DNA from: Seison nebaliae
Taxonomy: Eukaryota; Rotifera; Pararotatoria; Seisonacea; Seisonidae
Length of the DNA stretch: 64,000 bases
Assembly: GCA_023231475.1 (NCBI GenBank)
Contig: JALJEE010000927.1
Location: 62,001-126,000 of the forward strand
Reading direction: 5' to 3'
How positions within the stretch are numbered: position 1 is the first letter of the stretch; each line of letters begins with the position of its first letter. Below, in pieces: positions 1 to 12,033 of the stretch. The notes beneath the pieces are model-generated. The model was given only the letters and a program-made list of their open reading frames with translations. It was not told where the DNA came from and did not search any database. The translations under genes were made by a program, and so were the position numbers.

Positions 1-388
1 TTGAGTTACGAGAGTTGGAGAACTACTAAAACAATGAGCGGCTGTCAACACTAAATTTACTGAATCAATATTTACACGTTATCTTGATTTATCTTAAAGA
101 AAACTTCCGATTGCAGTTCCTCCACAGAACCCAAGAGTACTATAGTCCATTCCACCAAATGAAAGATAGAAATTGAAAGTGACATAACCATTCATCAATT
201 CATAAATTCGATGATGCTCCTCATTTGACAAAATTGAATGAATGGATAAACCTGTTGAAATTGATGAAATATTTTAGAGAAATTCTGATAAAATAAACAA
301 AACCGTCAGATATTCGTTTATTGATATTCCTGTTCGATGTTAGTCTTATGATGAGAAGCATCAACATTATCAGGATAAGTTTCTTCAT
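1..388 (-). CDS. Secreted S1 (trypsin-like) serine protease, 5' part only
   Basis: The first three exons of a secreted serine protease, running off the left edge. Exons read 388-304, 251-105 and 59-1; the introns (52 and 45 bp) are GT..AG and the phases match at both joins. The protein opens with a signal peptide (MKKLILIMLMLLIIRLTS), then a short basic propeptide ending NINKR. The mature chain would begin ISDG, the position of IVGG in trypsins; a second candidate cleavage site is R before IYEL. Next come FCGGTAIG and LVLTAAHCF, the standard first cysteine and catalytic-histidine motifs of family S1 (seen directly). The Asp and Ser of the triad lie outside the window, so activity cannot be judged. 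The stretch before CGG is about 20 residues longer than usual if cleavage is at ISDG. Extracellular digestive or immune role is inference. Confidence 0.8.
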
Positions 389-1628
389 CGAAATCAATTT
401 CCAATGTATTATTTACTTTTCATTTTTTGTCGAAGAAGAGAAAGATGATTTCAATTGAAAATATGAAGAAGAATAATAGAGTCATATAATTCTCATACGA
501 AAGTAAACAATTTCTTCCAATGAAGTCATGAGGGGAGTACAATACTTCGCTATTTATCGTCGTCATTGTCAGCCATCTTATTCTACTTATAATCATGCGA
601 ATCAAATCGGTGCCATCTCTGATGATGATGATAATAATAATGAGAGTGACAATATCGTCGTTAATTATACTTATTATTTCTGATGGAATTAAAAGTAGAT
701 TTTGAAGAGTCGAAATGAATACTTCACCGTAATCTGATACAAATAATTCGTTTCGCCTCGACCATCTTCATGGGATAGACGAAACAATACGAACAATCTA
801 ACGAATACCAAATGACATGTTTTCAATTTGATGATTGTCGTCCAGTTATTCTTCAAATTCTTCTTTTTTTCTTCCTTTTTCCATTCCATACGTACGAGTC
901 TGCTAATAGTCAATTTTTCCACGAGAGAATGATGAATAACTAAAATGATATTTACGAACGAGAAATTCTTTTATCTTTCCTCTTCTCGTCGCCAGAAGAA
1001 GAGAGTTGAGAGAGAGAATATAAATAAAAGGTTTTTCTCTTGTCAGTACCCGAATTCTGAAATTGTCAGTAGATTAATAAGAACAACAAAAATATTAAGA
1101 AGAAGAAGAAAGTGTAAGACGGAATTGAAGTCAATATCGAGTTTTCGCACCTATTCTCAGTGAATGGAACCAACGATAGAAAATTAATATTTATCAGGTT
1201 CTTCCAAAAAACGAATAGCGTTCGCCATTTATCTGACGACGTTGTCGATGACGATGACGATTCGTCTCACAATGAAGCGTGAGTTCTCCGTAACCAAATC
1301 CAGTGTTGCAATGAAGCATTTCATTCTTTGAATTAAGTTGACGATAGACGATAAATTTAGTGGATCACATTATGCTAAATATATTCTTTCATTATTCATT
1401 TATTTAATTTCTTTTCCGTTTTATTTTGTCGTTGTCAAAACTTATCAATTCTCTGATATTTATATTCTTTACGTTTCCTAATTCCAATAGACGTATAAAC
1501 AGTCAAATCTCGTCAAATATCAACAAGTGAATAGCTTCTACGATAAGAATAGATAAGAATTATGTGATTCATTTCGTGAATTCTATGAAACGTTTTGTAA
1601 CTCTCTCTTTATTGTTTAATTTCCTTCA

Positions 1629-1671
1629 ACAACAACAACAACAACAACAAGAACAACAACGACGACGATAA
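1629..1671. repeat. CAA/CGA trinucleotide microsatellite
   Basis: About eight CAA units followed by GAA, CAA and three CGA units. It lies in non-coding sequence; no frame through it is long. Confidence 0.8.
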
Positions 1672-3826
1672 AAAGCAGAGATAAAATAAAGAATAGTTCA
1701 ACTCTCGAAAAAAAAAAGGAAAACAGAACCTGTTGACGAAATAGAAAGTAAACGAATAATCATTTACTATCTCTACTTGATTTTAAATAGTTGTTTCATA
1801 AAAGAAGTAAAATTATGTATCGTAATAACATTATCATCTTCAGCTAACGTTCATTTTATCATCAACAACATAATTCTTCTTTCTGCCATCAGCATGATCT
1901 GGTAGACATATCACGATGTGAACATAAACAATTTTCGACGACGATAGATAAGTCCCATCATGTCATATACGTGTGAAGCTCATTCTGCGATTTCGACAAG
2001 TGCCGAACTGTGTGGACGATTGATGAAGATGTGCCTATCGTAAATCACGTATAATCACGTTCAAATAACTAATGTTCCTAGTTTACTCCACTCTCACTTT
2101 ATTTATATATTGATAGTCCTCCCAACGACTGCTATTTATCAACCATCAATTTCTCCATCGAACGTCATACCATCCATCTCCTATAAAACTATCTATTACT
2201 TTATAATCTCTAATCATCGTTCAAGTATCGTTTATTTATGGTTGATCGATGGAAATCGTCCCGATTAGTTTTAGTTTCTCTTGTATTAAAAAAAATTTTA
2301 TCTGAAAAATTTTATAGAAAAATCATTTGAACTTACGTTCTATTTAACTGGTTAAGAGGGTTCGGCTTCTGAAAAAAGCCAAAGTATTTTAAGACGTAAA
2401 AAAAATCTACAGTTTCTTCTAATTCGTTTCTTTTCTAACGAATCCTCCATATTCAATACCTAAAAATTAGTAAGATATAACGAAAATTTCCAATGTCTGA
2501 TTTGAAAATATCGAAAAAGTTTCTCGTTCGCCTCATTGATTTCACAAAAGCACAAAGAGAATTGGTAGATTTAAAGTATATTGAACAATTCCATCAAAAA
2601 AACTCTATTTCGAGACAATGCATAGTATCGCTACATTAAGACCATGTCTATCTGCTTCAATTCCAAAATGATGTGTTCCTGAAACTCCTATTATTGTCGT
2701 CGTATGCTTAGTTTGGTGATGATTCTTATGAGGGATGTGTGAATTGAATGGTGGGTCGTCGTGCAAATCTCATAAAAGTCATAAAATCGCTCGACTATTA
2801 AATGTGAAATGTGTCAGAAAAGAAACAGTTCAATTTCATCATTTCGCTTATTTCTAAAAATTTATCGTTCTCATCATTTTCATTCTTTAACTGGACCGAT
2901 AAACGACTGACTAATCAAAATTTTCTATTTGGTGCTTTTATTCAATAATTCTAATTATTTCTAATTCCGAATAATTTTCTTTAACATTTCCTTATTAATA
3001 ATTTGATTTTTCTTGAGACAAAGTGTTATTTCCTGAGAATTTCGATAATTGTTATCAGTATTCGAAGTAGCAAGTGTAGTAGTGGATGTTGACGAAGTTA
3101 CTTAAGTTCTTTCTATTTCTTCTATATATTTTAATTTTGGTGTCAAATAATAATTGATAGTACCATCTGGCAAGGGTCGATGGCACATTAAAATAGGAGA
3201 AGTGAAACGTCATCGTATTTATTTTCTCGTTCAATGCATAATCGTTAAAAAAAGATTGAATAGAAAATATAATATTTTCCATTTCAACTCTCATGGTCTT
3301 CACTTATTCATAGTCTTCACAAGTTGTAGAATGAACGAATGAGCAAATTGAATGAGAAAAATATATTAGAACATAATCGAAGAGAAGGAACAGTTGTCGC
3401 CAAATCGAACACTTCGATATGTCTTCTTTTTTTTCCTTACCAACTAATTCGACAATCTTTTACTCATTCTCGACAATCATCATCATCATCATCACTATCA
3501 TGATGATAATCATGACGATCATCATCAAACGCAGCAGTAGCAAACTACTTTTATTTTATGTTTTCCATATATCATTCCATATTGTGGATGACAGTTTCAT
3601 TAAAAGAGAAAACTATATTATTCGTCTCACTTTTTTATCGTTTTATAATTCAGTTAAATATCGGTAGTTCGAGGAAGAACATGGTAAATAAACACCAAAT
3701 AAATAGACACCAATATATGTATATTTAAATTATCGATATCCTTCCAATTAATAATTGATAAGAAAACTTTCAAATCATCAAATAATTTAATTCTTTCTTC
3801 ATTTTCTTCCTCTACGTAATCTTAAA

Positions 3827-4348
3827 TTGCTCTCAAAAGAATTTATATCATATTTCTTCCCATCATACGTTAAATATATTTCGAAAAAAAATGAGAAAAA
3901 CGTAAGAAGTGAGAGGCGAGAATCAAAACGGTTTTTCCTTCTTTCCTGTTACTTAACTTTCCAGTTCTTCTTTCTTCCATTTCAGTCGTCTTCTTTCGGC
4001 AGTAAGCGACAGGAATACACAAAAACAAGAAAAAGAATATGCAACCAACTATCTGACGAATGGAAAGGGAGCAGCTGTTGCAAAATTGAAATTGCGACGG
4101 CAAATACGAATCATAGTAGACTGTTCGAACAAATAGTTCGATTAATTCCCAATTATAAAGTGTACACGATGTTTGAGAGAGTTGAGTTCCGTATATTTGC
4201 CGTAGGAGAAACATATAGAAAATCGATATCAATAAAGTCGGTTCAAAATATTGACTATTTAAAAGATGCGCACCAACACTTTATTTCAAGCATTATTCAT
4301 CCTCCAACAATCTCATTTGAAAAGTACTTCTCAATTCACTCGAATTAG
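3827..4348 (+). other. Unassigned 173-codon open frame, possible exon
   Basis: The longest open frame in the left gene-poor stretch. A 120-codon frame overlaps it on the opposite strand (4232-3870), so at least one is fortuitous. The second half (about 3983-4260) has more mixed codon use than the flanks and follows a plausible splice acceptor (TTTCCATTTCAG). No family is recognisable, with no signal peptide or domain. It may be an exon, a 5' UTR exon of the downstream gene, or chance. Confidence 0.2.
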
Positions 4349-5194
4349 TTTAGTTCAACTAATTTCTAGTTTTGTTAAAGAATATTTCGTTTCCTCTATC
4401 GTCGTCATCATCATGAGACTTCGTCATCGAGGAAGGTGAACATTTGAAAAAGGACATGCTTTCCTTATAATCCTGTTTATAGTAAATTTACAGTTATTAG
4501 ATTGGAATTTTGTCCTAACTATTCTTATCTCTAACACAGTAGAAGAGAGGAAGAGTAAAGAAATAAAGTAAAGAAACTTTATTTTCCAGAGACTGACTAT
4601 ATTTGTACGTCGTTCAATTTTTTATGAAAAACGAAAATCGAGTGTTCTCACTTATATCCAATTTTATTGATAGGAAACTGTTGATTGTTGAATTACCGTT
4701 ATTCTTCGTTTACATCGCTACAACTCTCCTCCATTCTCACACGATATCTGAAGAAGTGAAGAGAATTCTATATATCGTTGTCTTTAGTGTCAATGAACAG
4801 ATCTTGTTTTTCTCAGCCTACCGACTTTTTTCTTTCTTATCACAACTTTGTCATATGTGCATGTGACTGTATAACTTTTATTTGTTTGACTCCGTTTATT
4901 CTCTACATTTCTCCTCTCTAGAAGTCGTCATAATATAAATGATGTCGGCGAATTGAACACAGAACCGTGCCTCGACTGTTGTTTCGTTGAATTATTTAAA
5001 ATCATTATTATTTAGAAGAGATAAGAAAAGGAGTTGTGATCAGAAAACATCATCAGATCAGAAAGAAAGATTTCATTCATTATATATTTTTATTTTGAAA
5101 AAAATAAAAAATTTTGGAGAAAATTCTTCTACAACACAATTCTTCCAATAACAATTGCCCCTTCATCAATTGTTCGTGTTGGTCATTGATAAAA

Positions 5195-7498
5195 ATGGAA
5201 ATATCGACACAACCGATGCAACATCAACAAAGTAATTTAATGGTGGAAAGTAACGAGAGAATGAATGAAGAGAGATTGAAAGAGAAATTGCGAGAAAGTT
5301 CCGATTCGACAATAAACCAATCGGAAAGGGAAATTCTCCCACGAGAATATTCTCCACAATCGTCAACTTATTCAATGGAAATCGAGCATTCTATGACAAA
5401 TATTCCACAAACCGTTAATGATTTATCTTTACAACAAATACCGATGATCGATAAAGAGAATATTATTGGCGATATACAAAAATCGGGAGTGAAGAGAAAA
5501 AGACCATTTTCTGATATTCGTTCGAAAATTTCGAAAATAACGGCGAATGATGTTAGTAAGAAAAATGTGTTGTGTGGAAGGAATAGTCATTCGAATCCAC
5601 CAATCATCACACGAAGTTGGGAAGAAGCCGGAAAAGTAGCTTGGGATGTAAGAAATTGTTTAAAAAATCCATCAGACGTCTCATCTGACGATACCGATAA
5701 TCAATTGACAGATGAAACTTCTTCAATCAGTTTGATTATTTTAATTATTTCTTTTTAATTTTTATTCAAATTAGATGAAGCGAAAGGTGGATCAATTATA
5801 ATCGAATGTCCAAACATTTGTTTGTTAGACAGTGAAGATTTTTGGAAGAATGGCGCTCCACCAATGGAGATTACTCGTAGAGAGAAAATTGCAAAAGAAC
5901 TAATTCAAAACGGTTACGAAAAGAAGATTTGGTTACCAGTGATTGAAGTGGAATGTCATGAAACGAAAGCGTTATTACATAAAAGTAAATTTGGTTCTGG
6001 TGGTCGTGGCAAATGTATTGAAGTGAATAATCAATTAATGACACCGAATGAATTCGAAGAATTTGCTGGACGAGCAACTAGTAAAGATTGGAAACGAAGT
6101 ATTCGATGTGGTGGGAAACCATTAATTAAATTGATCGATTGTGGAGTGATGACTTGTCATGCTGTTTCGTGCACATGTTCCGCATGCAGTAACGATTCGT
6201 ATAGTACGGAGAAGATTCGATATTTTATTCGAGTACGTCGAAAAGTTCGTGTTAAACCGGAAGTAACCATAAAGAATTTAGATGGAAATTTTATTGAAAA
6301 TTTCATGGCTAATTCCCAAATGTCAACTCCATCACCGATTAATAATATTCCATTGAGCACACCCGAATCTCACTCATTCGATAATAATAGTAGTATGGAG
6401 AGTGGATTGTCACATTCTTTATTGTTGAATAATATGTCGTCAATGAACAATACGATCAAGAGTGAACCAGAACTATTGAATAATAATCAAGATATTAGTA
6501 ACGATAATCTTTATCAATCATCAAATGACGAACGAATAAATTCGAATTTGAATCGAATGAAAGATCCAAATAATAACAGTAAATTAACCAATTCTCAACA
6601 ATGTGATCCGGAGAACATAATAAATGCAATATTGAAAGTTCTCTCTCAAAACAATGGAAATAAAATTAATAATAATAATAATTTTAAGAATAATAATAAC
6701 AGAAGAAAAGATACGACGCGTTATGGGAAAAATATAATAATCGATGAATCGAATGGTGATATTGTCAATTCATCCAATGTCACAGAAAATAATGATAATC
6801 GTAAAATTGCTGAAGCTGTTCGAAATAATTTATTAAATAGTTCGAACATCCTTCCTAATAACAATAATAACAATTCTACAAAGAAATTTAATTTCCAAAA
6901 TTCTACTAATGATTTGGAGCAATTCAGTCGAACTTTTATGACACCAAATTCTCAAAATGTTCAAAATCGGATACAACCATCACCTACATCGCCATCTCAA
7001 AACAATCCGAATTTATGGAATATTTTATTAATTAATTTATTCCAAATCTTAAATCAACAACAACAAAATCATTTAAATAATACGAATGATAATTTTCATA
7101 CACAACAACAACAACAATCACCAAATAATGATAATGATATTAAACGTATAATAAATTTTCTTCAACGGAATGACAATGGAAACAGCTGGCAAAATAATCG
7201 TCGACAACAACAAACAGAAAATTTGAAAGGAAAAGAGATCGTTGAAAATATCACCACCGTTCGTCAACAACTCCAATCATCGTTGACAGTTAATTTCAAT
7301 TCTTCTTTCGTATTTTCTTCATTAATCTTCTCTTCTTTTCCTTTTCAGAGTTTGCAGACGACAATCGAATATGGTGTGAAAATGATGACAGAAATGAAGC
7401 AAATGTACGATCAATCTCAAGTAATTTATGATTCGGTGATAGGTATCGAGAGTAAACTAAATAATTTCATTCCAAAAATTCTTTCATTTGATGAATAA
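5195..7498 (+). CDS. DEAF1: DEAF1-like SAND-domain transcription factor
   Basis: A nuclear DNA-binding regulator. Three exons (5195-5729, 5775-7288, 7349-7498) encode about 732 residues; introns are 45 and 60 bp and phases agree. I chose the ATG at 5195; an in-frame alternative 27 codons upstream would begin at 5114 and not with the usual context. The SAND domain lies at about residues 236-319: it holds FGSGGRGKC, the DNA-contacting KDWK core (SKDWKRSIRCGGKP) and the Cys-rich SCTCSACSND. These match DEAF1 more closely than GMEB. A basic stretch near residue 135 (KRKRP) could be a nuclear signal. The second half is Asn/Gln-rich. The C-terminal MYND zinc finger of vertebrate and fly DEAF1 is not present; the last exon encodes a short helical segment instead. 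SAND identity is strong, the exact ortholog less so. Confidence 0.85.
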
Positions 7499-8812
7499 TA
7501 AGAATTTTTTGAAAACGAGCAAAAAAACGAGAAAAATTAATCCAAAAATTTCTTCCAACATTTTTCCTTCCACTCTCCTAATATTCCATATTATCTCAAT
7601 ATCATTTCCTTCTACCTTAATTCTTTCTTTCCCATTTATTCGCTCATAACATGTTCATACACAGTGCAGTCAAATGAATCCGTTGGCCCAAACTAAAACA
7701 TCTAAAATTATTTTTATCGTTCCAATAATTACAAATTTTTTCAATTCGAATAAATTTGATTTTAAATAAAATAATAAAATTTTACTTCTGCTTCTTCCAA
7801 AATTCCAGATGTTCTCCATATATATATATATATATATATATTTCGCAATTGATATAAGATGATCGAACGCAAAGCACGTGTAATTCATGAATAATAAATA
7901 GACAGAAAAAAATTAAATTTAGAATATTGTTCGTGGGAACTCTCAGAGCAAATATAAGCTAAATATTCCAATTTTCTTAATGTGTTGATGATGTGTAGCA
8001 GATTGTTAGGAAATGACATCAGTTGAGATATTGGATCCATGTCACGTCAGTGGGTGAAGATTAGTATAAATTGTGAAACGTGAAAGAAGAAATGAGAGTT
8101 TCTTTTAAGAATAACGGTTGTTACAATGTTGAATATTATTTCATAATTTCCATTTCCCACGCACCCAGAAAATTTGTTTTACTTCTTTCCATTCTGTCTA
8201 TTGTCATTATAATGTCTAATTTTCTTTATAAAATAAATATTTTGTTTTTTAAGGGAATAATTTTCTCTCGGCATTTTTCAAGTGAAGTTGTTAGTTTGTG
8301 TTGTTATTGCTCATATAAATTGAAAATGAATTTGAAGGAAAAAAAAAGTAGAGAAATTTTCATTTTCATTTGATTCGAACAAATATTTTGAACGTACCAA
8401 ATTTAGTCGAATATTTTTCGTGCTGTTTGACTGTAAAAATCGTTCGGACTTTCCCCAATTTAGTTGAGAGAGAAAAATTTTTTCACTAACTCTTACACGA
8501 TTAATTCCACATTTTTCTTTTTCTAAAAATTTTATAGAAGAATTTTTTCCTTTCGACAACAACAGAAACCTTTTCGATATTCATTTCGTCACAATTGCAT
8601 CTTTCAAGGATAAAGTAATTGGTCAACTGCAAGTTAATCGTTAATTTGTTGAATGAAATAATTGAATTCTCTTCCAAATAATTAAATTCTCTTCCAAATA
8701 ATAAATTTTTTTCATTCGTTAACGTTGTAGTATCAGCAGTTATTAGAAGGTACTAATTGGAGGGAGAAATTTATGACTATTAAGCGAAAAGGAAAAAAAT
8801 TGGTGAAATATC
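7499..8812. other. Intergenic, DEAF1-like to eIF5
   Basis: No gene seen. It holds an AT dinucleotide run at about 7819-7841 and a short direct duplication (TTCTCTTCCAAATAAT, two copies near 8670-8700). The open frame at 8080-8373 is hydrophobic and AT-driven, with no recognisable domain. Confidence 0.55.
7819..7841. repeat. TA dinucleotide microsatellite
   Basis: An uninterrupted alternating A/T run of about 22 bp, 0.3 kb downstream of the DEAF1-like stop codon. Confidence 0.85.
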
Positions 8813-10435
8813 ATGGGATCGAATTCAATAATGATAAACGTTAATCGTGAGATCGATGATGCATATTATCGATATAAGATGCCAAAGATCCAGGCGAAAA
8901 TCGAAGGTAATGGCAATGGAATAAAAACCGTCATTGTCAATATGTCTGCGATTGCGAAAGCTCTCAATTGTTCACCAGCATATACCACCAAGTTTTTCGG
9001 CCAAGAACTCGGTGCTCAAACGCAAATAATGCCAGAAAATGATCGGTGGATAATCAATGGAGTTCATGACGCTAATAGATTACAAGAAGTGCTTGATGTC
9101 TTCATTCGTGCATATGTTCTCTGTAAGTTCTGCAAAAATCCAGAAACTCAATTGATTGTGAGTACGAAAACAATTCGACAGAAATGTGCAGCCTGTGGTG
9201 AAATTGGACCTGTTGATATGAAACATCGAATTGCTAAATATATATGTAACCAAGCACCAAAAGTACCAAAGAAATCGAAAGTTGATAATAAATCAACTGT
9301 AGAAGTAAAGAAATCGGACGTTGAGAAGAAAGTTGGGAAGGAAACGAAAAAAACAACAAAGAAGACTGAAGTGAAATGGATAAGTGACATATCGAAAGAA
9401 GCACAACAACAACGTCTCAATGAGAATTTGAGTGGAATGGCACAACGATTAACGATTGATACATCTCATGCGAATGCATCTGAACAACAACGTTTAGAAA
9501 TATTTGATAAGGAATTGAGGTAAATAATTTATTTTTCTTTTAAATTAAATTTAATTAATAATAATTTATAATTATCTTTAGATCTAAATGTTCAAAGAAG
9601 AATTCTGATGGTTATTATGATTATTTATTGGAGACGAATACAGTAAAAGACATTGCTAATCGAATTGATGATTTGTCGGTGGAAGAGAAATCTCCATATG
9701 TCTTTGTTGAGATCATGTTCTCTGACAATATCAAAGAAGAATTGATGAAATATTCGACGTTGTTGAAATCAGTTATTTTTCTTAACTTTTTAAAAAATTA
9801 ATAGAATTATTAATCTGCATATTATTTCTAGTTATGCGCTGAACAGAAAACTCAACGTAATTTATTATTGTGCTTAGAGAAAATAATTTATGACAATGAA
9901 GAGAAGTTGATGAATCGAGTGGAAGTAAGTATGATATTGAAGAGTCTCTATGATGAAGATATCGTTGATGATGATGTGTTCATTGAATGGCAAAAGAAAG
10001 TTATCTTTTGATTCAATAATTTCGATTCAAATATCTCTTTCATTTCAGCCTCGAAAGAAGACGGTTTCAAAGGAAATTTCAAAGAAAATTCATGATCTCG
10101 CCAATGATTTCGTCAATTGGCTTGAGGAATCGGATAGTGAAGATGATGAAGAAAGTGAAGAAGAGAAAATAGAGGAAAAAGAAGAAACGAATGGGGAAGT
10201 GCCAGAGAAGAAACATACAAAATTCTCGGAAGAAAAATCAAATGGTGACGTTGTGAATGAGACGAATGATGTCGATGATAAAATTTATAAAATTCCTCAA
10301 GTTAACATTCATTATGTTCTCATGAAATAATTATGTTGTTTTTAGTCGAATTTATTGGGAAATCACGAGATGACAAATGGAAATTCGAATGAGGAGGAAG
10401 ACGACGACGACGATTTCAACATTGACGACATATAA
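8813..10435 (+). CDS. EIF5: Translation initiation factor eIF5
   Basis: The GTPase-activating factor for eIF2 in start-codon recognition by the 43S complex. Five exons (8813-9519, 9582-9771, 9832-9999, 10049-10300, 10346-10435), introns 45-62 bp, all in matching phase, give 468 residues (human 431). The N-terminal domain is clear: INVNREIDDAYYRYKMP, then GNGIKTVIVNM, FFGQELGAQTQ, and a four-cysteine zinc ribbon (CKFC...CAACG). The N-terminal Arg that stimulates eIF2 GTPase (Arg15 in yeast and human) has its counterpart in NREIDD. A lysine-rich linker follows. The C-terminal W2/HEAT domain includes the run from LEKIIYDNEE to VFIEWQKK, and the protein ends in an acidic tail (EEEDDDDDFNIDDI) like human DIDIDAI. 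The second half is much more divergent than the first. The gene is convergent with SAMD8, whose stop codon is 137 bp away. Confidence 0.95.
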
Positions 10436-10572
10436 ATCGTCAAACATAATTTAAAAAAAAAACATTTTTAACTATTAGTGTGAATTCTAATAAGACAGAA
10501 ATGTCGTAATTTGTCCTGAACTGTTTTAATTTTCCGTTTTATTTCAATACAAAAATTCCATTAACTAAAAAA

Positions 10573-12033
10573 TTAAAATTTTTTCTTTTTTGAATTTTCC
10601 ATATAATTTGAAGGAATAGAATTGCGTTGGAAGAATTGTTTGATGAATAAATAGAAAGGATGAGGCCAATCGTACGAGTGGGGAACTCTAAAATGTATAT
10701 CCGATTCGAAATAAGTGAATAAAGGAAATGCCATTCGTAAACGTTTCTTATTTTGATTTTGTCTCGTATTTGCCATTGCATGATAATAGAGAAATAATCG
10801 TGAAGCGATATAATAAGCGACGAAAACATCGATGGAATAATGTTCGTGTGCAGCTAAAGTGCAAAATATACCAACTCCAGTTAACGACCAGCAAATGGTA
10901 TGAAGTAGATAGAATGAGGAGGGAGTGTATTCGGTTATGAAGAATGTTAAGAGAGTTAATATTGTTGTATGACCACTAAACATATAGTCACCACAAGTTT
11001 TCACCCCGTGAAGTGTCATGCCTAAATGTGTTATTATTCTCCATGCTCTTAATAAATGATCATTCCAATTCTCCAACATCTAATTGGAAAATGATTAAAA
11101 GTTTCTTTAATTTTTTGTTAATATGAATTAACCAGTTTTTCGCAAGACAAATGGGTACCAGGAACTGAAAGTGAAGTGATTAGCATAGTAATAGATCGAA
11201 GTAGAAAGATTGTTCCACTAAGAGAAAATAATCTTCTCAAAATGATAAAACGATATCGATGGAAGAAGAACAATATACTGAATGCAATCATCATACACAT
11301 AATGATGACTTCACTCAATAGAAATGCTCCATTGATCACAGGAAAATTATCCAGAAATATGTCAGGTAGTGGTGGATATTTCGTCATATCCGGAACTCTT
11401 TCGTGGACAAAAGTCAACACTAAAGACGACCAGAAAACGGTGAGAAGAATATATAGAAATCCAACAGTTAATCTTCGAATATTTGCTGTCAAATTCTAAT
11501 AATCATTTTTAAGCACATTCAAATTCCTCGAAATATTTATGTCACTAACCAAAAGTGGAACAACTGGATGTTGATCGAAGCTTAAGATATTTGACTGAAA
11601 AGATTCATAAGACTCCGTTGCACGACTCATTCTTGGAGTGCCGTCCTCTCCATGATTTCTTACTTTCTTTTTATTATTGTTAGTTTTATTAAGAAGAAGA
11701 ATTGATTCACATGAACTGTCACTAGAAATATCACAATCCTCTATAGCTCTCCCATTACCCTTGAATTAGAAGATGGAAATTATCCATTTCATCCAAAAGA
11801 ATAACCTTGTTCAATTTACTTAACGACTGAACAATATGTGTAACGGCACCGAAATTTTGTATAGATATCGGACTCCCGATTAAACGGTTTAAAGTCAAAT
11901 ATTTGATAGACTTCCCGTCACATCCATGTTCATCCACCAACAATTTTACATATTTTTCAGAAATATTTTCATCTAATAAATAATTTTCTAATTCTTTGGA
12001 TGACCAATTTTCATAAGGATGGATTACCGACAT
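10573..12033 (-). CDS. SAMD8: Sphingomyelin synthase-related protein (SMSr/SAMD8)
   Basis: A multi-pass ER enzyme that transfers a phosphoethanolamine head group to ceramide. Exons 12033-11759, 11721-11550, 11495-11133 and 11079-10573; introns 37, 54 and 53 bp in matching phase; 438 residues (human SAMD8 415). Residues 1-75 form a SAM domain ([20 protein letters not shown]), a feature shared by SAMD8 and SMS1. A polar linker follows, then six likely membrane segments. Family motifs are visible: [39 protein letters not shown] and [21 protein letters not shown]. The two His and the Asp of the catalytic triad (GHT and HYSID) are intact. The C-terminus is KKKKF, which fits a dilysine ER-retrieval signal. 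The start is the first ATG in frame. Confidence 0.95.

Larger units (their letters stand above)
389..5194. other. Gene-poor stretch between the protease and the DEAF1-like gene
   Basis: I found no convincing gene in these 4.8 kb. Content is AT-rich and unique-looking, with simple repeats: a GAT/AAT run near 620-642, a CAA/CGA run at about 1629-1670 and a CAT/TCA run at about 3477-3500. The open frame at 3827-4348 is listed separately. Part of the 3' end probably holds the promoter and 5' UTR of the SAND-domain gene. Small exons of the kind seen elsewhere in the window could be hidden here. Confidence 0.5.

Noticed and set aside
945-1163. 72-codon Arg/Lys/Ser-rich plus-strand frame
   Set aside because: Composition follows simple AGA/AAG-rich DNA; no start context, splice partner or domain.
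3419-3667. 82-codon frame with an Ile/Met run
   Set aside because: The run is the translation of an ATC/CAT microsatellite.
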